37,962 bases of DNA from CAZVEE01 sp964625525 (GCA_964625525.1 CAZVEE010000032.1:1-37962); one strand, 5' to 3'; counted from the first letter of the stretch, positions 1-8,904 are shown. The notes: generated by a model not told the origin, from the letters alone. Translations and numbers: made by a program.

Positions 1-1
1 G

Positions 2-979
2 ATGGCCCTGCGGGAAGAGTGCGGCACGTCGCAACCGCTGAAAGGCGCCCGCATCGCCGGCTGCCTGCACATGACCATTCAGACCGCGGTGCTGATCGAA
101 ACCCTGACGGCCTTGGGCGCCGAAGTCACCCCGCGCGATTGCACTCTTGATCATACTTTCCCGCGCTATAATCCGAACCCGGAAGACATGGAGATGCTGC
201 ACGCCCTGCGCGACGCGGTGCTGGAGCACAAGGCGGAAGTGGGCCTGGCCTTTGACGGCGACGGCGACCGCTGCGGCGTGGTGGATAACGAAGGCGAGGA
301 GATCTTCGCCGACAAGGTGGGCGTGATGCTCGCCCGCGACCTGGTGAAGCAACATCCCGGGGCGCAATTCGTGGTGGATGTGAAATCCACCGGCCTTTTT
401 CTGACCGATCCCGTGCTGCTTGAGCATGGTGCGAAGACGGATTACTGGAAGACCGGGCACTCTTACATCAAGCGCCGGGTGAATGAACTCGATGCGCTGG
501 TCGGATTTGAGAAGAGCGGCCACTACTTCTTCAACAAGCCCATTGGGCTGGGTTATGACGACGGCATGGTTTCCGCCATCGCGATCCTGGAAATGCTCGA
601 CCGCAACCCGGATCAGACCATGGCGGGTCTGCGCAAGGCTCTGCCCCAGACCTGGGGCTCACCCACCATGTCCCCCAAATGCGCCGACGATCAGAAATAT
701 GATGTGGTGGCGCGGGTGACGAAGCATTTCGAGGGGCTTGCCGAGAAGGGCGAGACCATCTTGGATCAGAACATCCGTGATGTGATCACCGTGAACGGTG
801 TGCGGGTCGTGCTGGAAGACGGGACTTGGGGCTTGGTGCGGGCCTCTTCCAACAAGCCTGGCCTTGTGGTGGTGGTCGAGAGCCCTGCCTCGGAAGCCAA
901 GATGCGCGGCATGTTCGAAGTGATCGACGCGCTGCTGGGCGACTGTCCTGAAGTGGGCGAATACGACCAGAAACTGTGA
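2..979 (+). CDS. Chimeric partial frame: SahH N-terminal segment joined to phosphomannomutase C-terminal part
   Basis: The frame is open at the left edge, so the true start lies outside the window. Residues 1-42 read as the N-terminal region of S-adenosylhomocysteine hydrolase (QPLKGARIAG, HMTIQTAVLIETL, GAEV). From about residue 44 the protein is a phosphomannomutase/phosphoglucomutase: TFPRYNPNPED, the metal-binding loop D85-G-D87-G-D89-R, the sugar-binding FEKSGH loop and the C-terminal phosphate-binding RASSNKP. The mutase domain carrying the phosphoserine loop is absent, so as written the product could not work as a mutase. SahH and alphaproteobacterial mutases both have an 'LGAEV'-like stretch just where the frame switches. 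A chimeric assembly or a recombination at short homology is therefore more likely than a functional fusion. A strong terminator follows. Confidence 0.85.
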   Translation: MALREECGTSQPLKGARIAGCLHMTIQTAVLIETLTALGAEVTPRDCTLDHTFPRYNPNPEDMEMLHALRDAVLEHKAEVGLAFDGDGDRCGVVDNEGEEIFADKVGVMLARDLVKQHPGAQFVVDVKSTGLFLTDPVLLEHGAKTDYWKTGHSYIKRRVNELDALVGFEKSGHYFFNKPIGLGYDDGMVSAIAILEMLDRNPDQTMAGLRKALPQTWGSPTMSPKCADDQKYDVVARVTKHFEGLAEKGETILDQNIRDVITVNGVRVVLEDGTWGLVRASSNKPGLVVVVESPASEAKMRGMFEVIDALLGDCPEVGEYDQKL

Positions 980-1002
980 TGCGGATCAAACCGGCTTGAG
1001 GG

Positions 1003-1033
1003 AAAGCCCGCGCATCATGCGCGGGCTTTTTTT
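1003..1033 (+). terminator. Rho-independent terminator after the phosphomannomutase segment
   Basis: A perfect 12-bp stem (AAAGCCCGCGCA, 1003-1014, with TGCGCGGGCTTT, 1018-1029) encloses a 3-nt loop and runs into seven Ts (1027-1033). It starts 23 bases after the stop codon. Confidence 0.93.
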
Positions 1034-1102
1034 GCTTGCGTGGGGGCTGCCACGGCGCTTAAATCGTTCTAGAACATTTCATGAACATATGAGGCAAGGC
1101 GC

Positions 1103-1531
1103 ATGCAGCAGCGCGTGAATATGGTGACGCTCGGGGTCCAGGACGTGCCCCGGGCACGAGCCTTTTACGAGTATGGCTTGGGGTGGCGGGCCTGCGCGAA
1201 AAGCTCTGGCGATCTGGCCGTGTTCCGCGCGGGCCCCATGCTTGTGAGCTTGATGCCGCGCGGAGAACTAGCCGCCGATACGGGGCTGGCGGATGAGGCA
1301 GCGCCTGGCCAGTTCGCGGGGGTCACGCTCGCTTATGCGGCGCGCTCACGCGAAGAGGCCGTGGTCCTGCTGGCGCGGGCCGCGGCTGCCGGTGCTACGA
1401 TTGCCCGGCGGGCCAGCGAGACCGATTGGGGGGGTTACGCGGGCACTTTCGTCGATCCCGACGGCCATGCCTGGGAGCTGGTCTGGAATCCGGACTGGTT
1501 CGCCGCCGACGGCGAACCGCTGCTCTCATGA
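1103..1531 (+). CDS. VOC (glyoxalase/bleomycin-resistance) family protein
   Basis: 142 aa, the usual length of a single-unit vicinal-oxygen-chelate protein. The first half has the LGVQDVPRARAFYE motif and the C-terminal strand reads FVDPDGHAWELVWNP, both typical of the family. No histidine is evident at the usual first-strand metal-ligand position, while the C-terminal E of WELVW is present, so metal binding and catalysis are uncertain. The start is supported by an AAGG-type site just upstream. Nothing nearby points to a substrate; it could be a dioxygenase-like, lyase-like or binding protein. The last 97 bases overlap an antisense reading frame. Confidence 0.85.
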   Translation: MQQRVNMVTLGVQDVPRARAFYEYGLGWRACAKSSGDLAVFRAGPMLVSLMPRGELAADTGLADEAAPGQFAGVTLAYAARSREEAVVLLARAAAAGATIARRASETDWGGYAGTFVDPDGHAWELVWNPDWFAADGEPLLS

Positions 1532-1902
1532 GGGGCGTCGCGATAAAGCCATTCCTTGGCCTCGCTCACACTCAAGAAGCAGCGGGCATCAACGCCCAGG
1601 GCGCTGAGATAGTCGACAAAGCCAGTGGAGGCCGGGAAGTAGGCAGAGCGCAGCAGCGCAACACGCGACCAGGGCCAGACGATCTGCCGGGCGTCCAAAT
1701 AGGTCCGGAATTGCCGCTGATCCGCGATGGTGTTTGTCTCCGACATGCCGCGATGATCCAGCAGGGCATAGCGGCAGCCATAATGCCGCGTCGCCGCGAG
1801 GGCTTGTTCCAAGACCGCGCAGCGAGCCTCGACAGAGACATAGCCCTGGACCACCGTCTCCAGGGTTTGGCCGTTAACGCGGATCAGGAAGGACATTATC
1901 AT
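1435..1902 (-). CDS. STAS/SpoIIAA-like small protein
   Basis: 155 aa from the ATG at 1902; a second in-frame ATG at 1896 is an alternative. The first 120 or so residues look like a compact alpha/beta protein of the STAS/SpoIIAA-like type: LETVVQGYVSVEA, then RYALLDHRGMSET, then WSRVALLRSA, then a SVSEAKEWLY C-terminal helix. Such proteins are often found in alphaproteobacteria without a known partner. The family core ends near WLYRDAP. The remaining 30 or so residues (ESSGSPSAANQSG onward) come from reading through into the antisense of the VOC gene and are probably not conserved. The family assignment is tentative; that it is a real gene is likely because the core is clearly protein-like. 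Confidence 0.6.
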   Translation of the reverse strand: MIMSFLIRVNGQTLETVVQGYVSVEARCAVLEQALAATRHYGCRYALLDHRGMSETNTIADQRQFRTYLDARQIVWPWSRVALLRSAYFPASTGFVDYLSALGVDARCFLSVSEAKEWLYRDAPHESSGSPSAANQSGFQTSSQAWPSGSTKVPA

Positions 1903-2182
1903 GCAAAGGTCCACTCGCAGGGTATACGAAAATCGTGGATCTATACGTTTCGCCGGATCCCCGCCGCAGCGCAAGCTAATCTGAACAATCTGCGGCAATT
2001 AACGCGTTATACGGGTGTTGGCGCACAAAGCTAGCCGGATAGACCCGCAGCGCAGAGGGCCGGAGCGGTCCCTCTTATGACGGGCACTACATCTTTGAGG
2101 CTTGTGGCCGGCGTTATTTTTCCCGCAGAACTGCGGTAATCATGGCATTGTGCGCATTGGGATAGGCGTTGGGGAGGGCGCG

Positions 2183-4057
2183 ATGAGCGAGGCTGGAGTG
2201 AGTAAGGCGGACCGCGAGGAGAGCCTGATACAAGCGCTTCATTTTACCGTCACAGGGATAGGGCTTGGCGTACTGGCCTATCTGCTGGATGAGTACGCGT
2301 TGGTGTGGACCCCGTTGGATGAGCGGGCCGTTACGGCCGCGATCATCGCCCTTCATCTCGGCGGTCTCGGGTATTGGTTTTCCACGACCCAGGCCACGCG
2401 ACTGTCCTCGGTCATCTATGCGCTCGGCCTGGGCGGCGGCCTTGGCCTGTTGTATCTGAGCGCCGAATGGAGCTTTGGCTGGCAGTACAGCAGTGACACG
2501 CCGGCGGTGGCATGGGGTTATGCGGCGACGGCCGTGACGATCATTTCCTTGCCGTTTTTTCGCACCGTGTTCGAACGGGGCGAGAGCCCATGGCATTACC
2601 CATCCCTCTTTGAATTCGCGTGGAACGCGCCGGTCACTTATGTGATCGCCCTCTTCTTTCTGGGCATCTTCTGGATCGTTCTGTTCCTGTGGGGCGGGCT
2701 GTTTGACCTCATTGATATTGATTTTTTCCAGGAGCTGTTTGCAAAGGCTTGGTTTGCCTGGCCCGCATCCCTGGGCGCCTTTGCTACCGCCGTGGGCGTT
2801 CTGCGCACCCGCGAGGGGGTCATCCTGACGGCGCGGGGGATCTTGTTTGCGCTGTTGCACTGGATTGCGCCGATCCTTGCCAGCGCAACGGCTCTTTTCG
2901 TGCTCGCTTTGCCTGTCACGGGCCTCCAGCCCTTATTCGATCGCGTGGATCCCGTTTGGCTCATGGTCACCGTGACCTTGGGAGCTCTGACGCTCGTCAA
3001 TGCGGTGCTCGGCGATGGGGAGCGCGATGGTCTGACCGGCGCCGGCTCGCGCTTTGTGCGCCTCATGGCGCGGGTTCAGAGTGTGCTGCTGCCGGTCTTC
3101 GTGGGCGTTGCCGCCTACACAGTGGCGACGCGGATCGCCGATCGGGGTCTGACGGTGGAAGACTTTTACTTCTCCGTCGTGCTCGGCATCCTGGTGTTGC
3201 ACGCGGGCGCCTATGCGGTGGCAGGGGTGCTACCCGCTTGGCAGACCATCATTCAGCGCGCCAATGTGATCATGGCTGGGGTGACGGTGCTGGTCGCGGT
3301 GCTGGTGCTGACGCCGCTGGTAAACCCCTTCCGCATCAGCGCGGAACAGTATTATGACCGACTGGAAAGCGGCGAGATCGCGGCCGCCAATTTTCCTTAC
3401 GGCTATATGCGCTTTGAGTTGGGCGCGCCCGGTCAGGTCGTGCTCGATCGTATCGCCGCCAATGAGGATCTTGCCGACCGGGAGGTCATTGAAGGCCAAC
3501 TCCAAGCCCTGGAGGGGGTGGATAGCCTTTATGCCTGGCGGCAGCTGATCGGCGGGGCAGGGGCAGGGCCGATCCTGACCGGCATGGAATTGGTTGGTGC
3601 TGGCGTGCAGGTGCGTCCGCTGGGCCATAGCCTGGATCCGGACTTCCGCGATTTCGTGAATGCCGACAACCAGATCCTAAGCCGGTTGCGTCGCTGCCAG
3701 GGCGACGACGCATCGGAGGCTCGCACCTGTCATCTGGTGGCAGGGCAGATGGAGGGCGATGGGCGCCCGGAATATGTGTTGTTCGAGACGGCCGCATCGG
3801 GCCTTCAGGTCACCATTTATGTCCGCAACGAAGAGGGCATGGCTTATGAGGCTCTGGGGTTCCGGGGGGTCTGGCAGGCCTTCGAAGAGCTTGACCTGAC
3901 CCAAGAGGAGCTGATTGCGCGCCTTGATGCCGGGGAGGTGGCTTTTGTGCCGCTTCCATTTGCGTTCCCGGCGATCAATGGGCGGCCGCTGCCGGTGATG
4001 CCATCAGATGAGTGGCGGCGGCGGCAGGACCTTGACGCAGGGTCGCCCTCGCCTTGA
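2183..4057 (+). CDS. DUF4153 domain-containing integral membrane protein
   Basis: 624 aa from the ATG at 2183, which follows a strong GGGGAGGG site at 2171-2178; the frame extends 27 codons further upstream but has no such site there. Residues 1-400 or so hold about ten hydrophobic segments with the layout of DUF4153 proteins, including VIALFFLGIFWIVLFLWGGLFDLI. The C-terminal 220 or so residues are soluble, with the FRISAEQYYDRLESG stretch that follows the last helix in this family and a charged, proline-rich tail. No enzymatic motif is visible and the family has no firm function. It stands alone, with 268 bases of gene-free sequence after it. Confidence 0.85.
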   Translation: MSEAGVSKADREESLIQALHFTVTGIGLGVLAYLLDEYALVWTPLDERAVTAAIIALHLGGLGYWFSTTQATRLSSVIYALGLGGGLGLLYLSAEWSFGWQYSSDTPAVAWGYAATAVTIISLPFFRTVFERGESPWHYPSLFEFAWNAPVTYVIALFFLGIFWIVLFLWGGLFDLIDIDFFQELFAKAWFAWPASLGAFATAVGVLRTREGVILTARGILFALLHWIAPILASATALFVLALPVTGLQPLFDRVDPVWLMVTVTLGALTLVNAVLGDGERDGLTGAGSRFVRLMARVQSVLLPVFVGVAAYTVATRIADRGLTVEDFYFSVVLGILVLHAGAYAVAGVLPAWQTIIQRANVIMAGVTVLVAVLVLTPLVNPFRISAEQYYDRLESGEIAAANFPYGYMRFELGAPGQVVLDRIAANEDLADREVIEGQLQALEGVDSLYAWRQLIGGAGAGPILTGMELVGAGVQVRPLGHSLDPDFRDFVNADNQILSRLRRCQGDDASEARTCHLVAGQMEGDGRPEYVLFETAASGLQVTIYVRNEEGMAYEALGFRGVWQAFEELDLTQEELIARLDAGEVAFVPLPFAFPAINGRPLPVMPSDEWRRRQDLDAGSPSP

Positions 4058-4325
4058 GCGGGGCGGCTTAACGCGGCCTTGAGCGGCGTCGGGTGACACC
4101 GTCATGATGCGGCGAAACGCCGGAGCGGCGTGGTTGCGCTGCTAGGGCACACGGCTATCATCCTCATGAGGGATTAGGTGGCGTGGCTGTTCAAACCGGG
4201 TGCACCCTGGACCTGACGACCGGTCAATCGTGCCCGACGGCGCTTGAGTGGTGCCAGGGACGACCAGCGTTCGAGACAAACGGCCCCGCGGCCAGCTTGG
4301 AAGCGATCATCGAGAGGCGAAGATC
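4058..4325. other. Intergenic region with no recognisable feature
   Basis: The stretch lies between the DUF4153 gene and the first acyl-CoA dehydrogenase. It must carry the promoter of the dehydrogenase operon, but no convincing -35/-10 pair, terminator or palindrome is visible. A purine-rich GAGAGGCGAAG just before 4326 acts as the ribosome-binding site. Confidence 0.5.
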
Positions 4326-5510
4326 ATGGATCTGAATTTCACTGCCGAGGACGAGGCGTTCCGCCGCGAGGTCCGTACGTTTATCGAAACCAAATGCCCA
4401 GAGCGTCTGCGCGGCAAGCGGGATCTGACCCGCGATGAGCTGCTGGAATGGCACCGGATCGTCTACGAGCAGGGCTGGGTCGCACCGAGCTGGCCAACCG
4501 AATATGGCGGCCCGGGCTGGACCGTGACCCAGCGCTATATCTGGCAGGAAGAAACGGCCAATTACGGCACGCCCACCATTCTGCCGTTCGGCATCACCAT
4601 GGTGGGGCCGGTGATCTACACCTTCGGCAATGACGCGCAAAAGAAACGCTTCCTGCCGCCGCTCCTGGCGGGCGATCACTGGTGGTGTCAGGGTTATTCC
4701 GAGCCTGGCGCCGGCTCCGACCTCGCCTCGCTGCGCACGAAAGCGGAAAAGACCGCCGACGGCAGTGCCTATGTGGTCAATGGCATGAAGACCTGGACCA
4801 CGCTGGCCCAGCATGCGGATTGGATTTTCTGCCTGGTGCGGACGAACCCCACCGGCAAGCCGCAGGAAGGCATCTCCTTCCTACTGATCGACATGACCTC
4901 CCCTGGCATCACCGTGCGCCCGATCATCACCATCGACGGCGGGCACGAGGTGAATGAGGTCTATTTCGACAATGTGACTGTGCCGGCTGACCAACTGATC
5001 GGGAAGGAAAACGAGGGCTGGACCTATGCTAAGTTCCTGCTTAGCAATGAGCGCTCGGGCATTGCCGGCGTCGCGCGCTCCAAGCGTGGCCTGGAGCGTC
5101 TGCGGGCCATTGCGGCGACGGAACTGAGCGACGGGGCGCCGCTTCTTGATGATCCGGAATTCGCGCGCAAGCTGGCGGAACTGGAAATCGATCTGACGGC
5201 GCTGGAGTTCACCGAACTGCGCACGCTGGCGTCGGAACAGGCGGGCAAAGGTCCGGGGCCGGAAAGCTCCATTCTGAAGATTGCCGGCACTGAAATCCAG
5301 CAGCGCCTGACCGAGCTGACTGTCGAGGCCGTGGGCTATTACAGCATGCCCTTCGACAGTGCGCCGGAAGGGAGTAACGAACCGCCGGTGGGACCGGACT
5401 ATGCCGATGGCGTGGCTCCGCTTTATTTCAACATGCGCAAGACGTCGATCTATGGCGGGTCGAACGAAATCCAGCGCAACATCATCGCCAAGATGGTGCT
5501 GGGCCTTTAA
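4326..5510 (+). CDS. Acyl-CoA dehydrogenase, large subunit type (PimC-like)
   Basis: 394 aa starting MDLNFTAEDEAF, with a GAGAGGCG ribosome-binding site. FAD and substrate motifs are clear: WCQGYSEPGAGSDLASL and the C-terminal YGGSNEIQRNI. It oxidises an acyl-CoA to the enoyl-CoA with FAD. The MCAD-position catalytic Glu is Gly (G377), but E242 in LSNERSGIAG sits where isovaleryl-CoA dehydrogenase keeps its base, so it should be active. The next gene, 30 bases downstream, encodes a shorter divergent dehydrogenase. This large/small pairing is typical of pimeloyl-CoA dehydrogenase (PimC/PimD) and of heteromeric steroid side-chain dehydrogenases. The substrate is not known; a dicarboxyl-, branched- or cyclic acyl-CoA is a reasonable guess. 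Confidence 0.9.
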   Translation: MDLNFTAEDEAFRREVRTFIETKCPERLRGKRDLTRDELLEWHRIVYEQGWVAPSWPTEYGGPGWTVTQRYIWQEETANYGTPTILPFGITMVGPVIYTFGNDAQKKRFLPPLLAGDHWWCQGYSEPGAGSDLASLRTKAEKTADGSAYVVNGMKTWTTLAQHADWIFCLVRTNPTGKPQEGISFLLIDMTSPGITVRPIITIDGGHEVNEVYFDNVTVPADQLIGKENEGWTYAKFLLSNERSGIAGVARSKRGLERLRAIAATELSDGAPLLDDPEFARKLAELEIDLTALEFTELRTLASEQAGKGPGPESSILKIAGTEIQQRLTELTVEAVGYYSMPFDSAPEGSNEPPVGPDYADGVAPLYFNMRKTSIYGGSNEIQRNIIAKMVLGL

Positions 5511-5540
5511 GCCCCGCGCTGAGCAGGAAGGAGCGACCAA

Positions 5541-6692
5541 ATGGATTTTTCGTTCACGGAAGAACAAACCCTGCTGCGCGATTCGGTGCAGCGTCTGGTG
5601 CGGGACCGGTATGACTTCGACACCCGTCAGGCGACAGTGGCGAGCGCGCAAGGCTGGAGCCGTGATTTCTGGAGGCAGTTCGCGGAACTGGGGCTGCTCG
5701 CCGCGCCGTTCCCCGAGGAGATGGGCGGCCTTGGCGGCTCGCCGGTCGAGACCATGATCATCATGGAAGAATTCGGTCGCGGTCTCGTTGTCGAGCCGTT
5801 CCTGCCGACCGTGGTGCTAGGCGGCACGGCGCTGCTCAAAGGCGGCACCAAGGCTCAGCAGGAAGAACTGATCCCGCAAATCGGCGCCGGTGAAACGGTC
5901 ATCGCATTCGCCTATGCCGAGCCCCAGGGTCGGTTCAGCCTGAATGATGTGGCGGTGACTGCCAAGCGCTCAGGCGCCGGCTTTACCCTGAATGGGCACA
6001 AGGCCGTGGTGGTGGGTGCTCCGTGGGCCGACAAACTGCTTGTCAGCGCCCGCACCGGCGGTGCCCAGCGGGATTACGACGGCATCACCTTGTTCCTGGT
6101 GGACAAGAGTGCCAGCGGCGTCACCACCCGCGATTATCCGACCGTGGATGGCCAGCGCGCCAGCGAAGTGACGTTCGAGAATGTGGCCCTGGGCCAGGAC
6201 GCGGTCGTGGGCACGGTCGACCATGGCCTTGGCCTCATTGAGGACGTGATCGATCACGGTATTGCCGCCATCGCGGCCGAAGCCGTCGGCACCATGAAGA
6301 TGCTGACCGATACCACGGTGGATTACTCCAAGAACCGCAAGCAGTTTGGCGTGCCCATTGGCAAATTCCAGGTGCTGCAGCACGCTATGGTCGACATGTA
6401 CATGAACTACGAACAGTCCGTGTCCATGACCTATATGGTGACCTTGAAACTGGGGACCGAGCGGGACGAGCGGCGCAAGGCCGCATCCGGCGCGAAAGTC
6501 CAGATCGGCAAGGCCGGCCGCTTCGTGGGCCAAAACGCGGTGCAGATCCATGGTGGCATGGGCGTGACCAACGAACTCAATGTGGGTCACTACTTCAAGC
6601 GCCTGACCATGATCGACACCATGTTTGGCAATGTGGACCACCACATGCGCCTTTACACTGCGCTTGCCGGGCAGGAGCAAGCAGCGGCCTGA
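5541..6692 (+). CDS. Acyl-CoA dehydrogenase, small subunit type (PimD-like)
   Basis: 383 aa with an AGGAAGGAG site. The N-terminal helical domain (MDFSFTEEQTLLRDSV), the GLLAAPFPEEMGGLGG turn and the C-terminal QIHGGMGVTNE loop are those of the acyl-CoA dehydrogenase superfamily. The MCAD-type catalytic Glu loop is replaced by MFGNVDHH, and the helix-G position reads VIDHGIAAIA without an aligned Glu. The subunit therefore probably has no catalytic base and acts as the structural partner of the preceding large subunit in an alpha2-beta2 enzyme, as in PimC/PimD-type enzymes. Cotranscription is implied by the 30-base spacing, and a terminator follows at 6722. Confidence 0.88.
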   Translation: MDFSFTEEQTLLRDSVQRLVRDRYDFDTRQATVASAQGWSRDFWRQFAELGLLAAPFPEEMGGLGGSPVETMIIMEEFGRGLVVEPFLPTVVLGGTALLKGGTKAQQEELIPQIGAGETVIAFAYAEPQGRFSLNDVAVTAKRSGAGFTLNGHKAVVVGAPWADKLLVSARTGGAQRDYDGITLFLVDKSASGVTTRDYPTVDGQRASEVTFENVALGQDAVVGTVDHGLGLIEDVIDHGIAAIAAEAVGTMKMLTDTTVDYSKNRKQFGVPIGKFQVLQHAMVDMYMNYEQSVSMTYMVTLKLGTERDERRKAASGAKVQIGKAGRFVGQNAVQIHGGMGVTNELNVGHYFKRLTMIDTMFGNVDHHMRLYTALAGQEQAAA

Positions 6693-6721
6693 TCATCCAC
6701 GACAGAACGTCATGATCTGTG

Positions 6722-6750
6722 AAGCCGGCGGCCCTCGGGTCGCCGGTTTT
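6722..6750 (+). terminator. Terminator of the acyl-CoA dehydrogenase pair
   Basis: A 12-bp stem with two G-T pairs (6722-6733 with 6738-6749), CTCG tetraloop and a short T run at 6747-6750, 30 bases after the small-subunit stop codon. It separates the dehydrogenase pair from the patatin gene. Confidence 0.8.
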
Positions 6751-6857
6751 CGTTTGCGTGCCGGTGTCATTAGACAGCTCCGCCCTCTGGTTGTATACGG
6801 GCATGGTGCAGATGATTCTTGTCCGGATGCGGACGGCCCAGAGCAGGGGGGTGAGCG

Positions 6858-8819
6858 ATGCCAAACGGCAGCACGGGATCCGGGGCGGGAGAGCGCCCCT
6901 TTGAACTGGCCTTTGTCACCGCTGGGGCGGTGTCGGCGGGCGCCTATACGGCTGGGGTCATGGATTTCCTCTTCGAAGCGCTGGATGCCTGGGCGGCGTC
7001 CGCCGGCGCGAAAGACACTGGCCTTGCGGCGGGTGAAGCCGTTCCGGCTCTTGATGTGGTGGTTAAGGCCATCAGCGGAGCGTCCGCCGGCGGCATTAAT
7101 GCCGCTATCGCCGCCGCCGTGGCGCCGCTGGATTTCAAGCCCGTTCGATTGGAGCGAGAGCGCGATACCGCCCGTCAGAACCCGTTCTATCGCACCTGGG
7201 TCGACGGCATTTCCATCTCAACGCTGTTGAGTACGGATGACCTGCGGGAGGGCTCTGCGCTCGCGTCCGTGCTCAACACCACGGTGCTGGAAACGCTATC
7301 GCGCCAGGCTGTGGATTTCTCGGGCACATTCGGTGTGCCCTATTTGAAGGATCTGCATTTCGACGCGCCGGACCTGGTTCGAGAGGGCACCGCCGTGGAA
7401 ACGGTCAAACGCCGTGCCTGGCTGGCGGATCCATTTCATCTCGATCTGTCGGTGACGAACTTGCAAGGCGTGCCCTACGGCATTCAATTCGAAGGGAACA
7501 CCGGCCGCTATCACGAGATGATTCTGCACAAGGACTATATGAGTTTCCTGGTGCCTGTGGCGGCACCGGTGACACAGGATCGGCCGGCGACCGTGACACT
7601 GGGCCCGGTGCGTGCCTCAAGCGATCAAACCTGGGCCAAGCTCGCCACCGCCTCGCTGGCGACGGGTGCGTTTCCGGTGGCGTTGAAGGCGCGTCGCCTG
7701 TCCCGGTCGCCCGATGATTACAATCTGCGTTTTAATCTGGACGACGGCGATAGCGACACGGCGGTGGCACGGGCCTGGCCAGGCGGGCGCGAGCGGCCCG
7801 AAAATGGTCCGTATGAATTCTATACGGTGGATGGCGGGGCCATGAATAATGAGCCCTATGATCTGGCGCGCTTGGCATTCAGCGATCCAGTCGCCGCGCA
7901 GGATACCCCAGGCGCCTATCACGACCATGCGATCCTGATGATCGATCCGTTTACGGATCCGCGCAGTTCTGTGCCCGCGCGCACTGACGCACTGGGCCCG
8001 GTGGCGGCGCAGGTCATCGGAGCCTTGATGGCGCAAAGCCGGTTTCGCATCAGCGATCTGAAGCGCGCGGCGCGCAAAGACAGTTACACCCATTTCATGA
8101 TCGCCCCGGCACGCGGGCGTCTGCTCGGCGATCGCGCGCTCGCCTCCAGCGGCCTGGCCGGCTTTTTGGGTTTTTTCGCCCGCAGCTTCCGCGCCCATGA
8201 TTTCTTCCTGGGGCGGCACAATTGTCAGTCCTTCCTCAGTCGCTATTTCACCCTGCCGGAAGACCACCCGCGCATGCAGGCGCGGCTGAAAGCCGATAAG
8301 GCGTTTTGGGAGCGGTTTCGCGCCTCCTCACGCACGGACAAGGCGCATTATGCGGTGATCCCGCTCGTCAATGGGCTCGACCGGCCGCTCAGCCTGCCGG
8401 ACTGGCCGGATGCCACGGATTACTGGGAGCGGGAGGCGCTGATCAGGCATTCCGTGTCGCGTCGGGTGAAGGCATTGCTCAAAGTGATGAAAGCCGATTT
8501 GGCCGGGCCGCTGCGGTCAAAATCGAAGCTGCTGAAATGGGCGCTCGACCTTTATTTGTGGCCGGCGCTGTCGTTCTCGTCCTCGGCGATTTCCGATGGC
8601 ATCATGGACATGGTGGAGGACGAGGTGCGGGCAATCGCGGCACGGCGGGGCGAAGCCTTGGAAGATCGCGGCGCTGGCGCGCCAGACGAGCCTGCTCCGG
8701 CGCCGACGCCCGAGACGGACGCCCCGATGGAGGGTGCGCATACTGCCCGGACCTCTCGCGGGACGCGCGCACGCGGGGGGCGGGGCCGGTCTACGGCGCC
8801 GCCGGCACCACAGAGCTGA
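6858..8819 (+). CDS. Patatin-like phospholipase family protein (large form)
   Basis: 653 aa, much longer than simple bacterial patatins of about 300 aa. The catalytic dyad is visible: nucleophile S76 in G74-A-S-A-G78, and D325 in the TVDGGAMNNEPYD motif. The N-terminal oxyanion loop reads TAGAVSAGAYTAGV instead of the usual GGGxRG, a form I recall from a subgroup of large patatin-like proteins. The enzyme should hydrolyse acyl esters of phospholipids or other lipids. The roughly 300-residue C-terminal part is helical and ends in an Ala/Pro/Arg-rich, probably disordered tail after residue 600. No signal peptide is seen. A GGGGGGTGAG site precedes the start. Placement between acyl-CoA dehydrogenase genes suggests it releases fatty acids for beta-oxidation. 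Confidence 0.85.
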   Translation: MPNGSTGSGAGERPFELAFVTAGAVSAGAYTAGVMDFLFEALDAWAASAGAKDTGLAAGEAVPALDVVVKAISGASAGGINAAIAAAVAPLDFKPVRLERERDTARQNPFYRTWVDGISISTLLSTDDLREGSALASVLNTTVLETLSRQAVDFSGTFGVPYLKDLHFDAPDLVREGTAVETVKRRAWLADPFHLDLSVTNLQGVPYGIQFEGNTGRYHEMILHKDYMSFLVPVAAPVTQDRPATVTLGPVRASSDQTWAKLATASLATGAFPVALKARRLSRSPDDYNLRFNLDDGDSDTAVARAWPGGRERPENGPYEFYTVDGGAMNNEPYDLARLAFSDPVAAQDTPGAYHDHAILMIDPFTDPRSSVPARTDALGPVAAQVIGALMAQSRFRISDLKRAARKDSYTHFMIAPARGRLLGDRALASSGLAGFLGFFARSFRAHDFFLGRHNCQSFLSRYFTLPEDHPRMQARLKADKAFWERFRASSRTDKAHYAVIPLVNGLDRPLSLPDWPDATDYWEREALIRHSVSRRVKALLKVMKADLAGPLRSKSKLLKWALDLYLWPALSFSSSAISDGIMDMVEDEVRAIAARRGEALEDRGAGAPDEPAPAPTPETDAPMEGAHTARTSRGTRARGGRGRSTAPPAPQS

Positions 8820-8904
8820 TCCCGCCCGCCTCTCCACCAAACCCGGTTTCGGGGGCCGGCGCATCGGCGTATGCTGGGTGCAACGAACAAGGAGAGGAGA
8901 GGCA

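Noticed and set aside
2123..2136. CCGCAG-AA-CTGCGG as an operator for the DUF4153 gene
   Set aside because: A single short GC-rich inverted repeat is expected by chance at this base composition, and no regulator is nearby.
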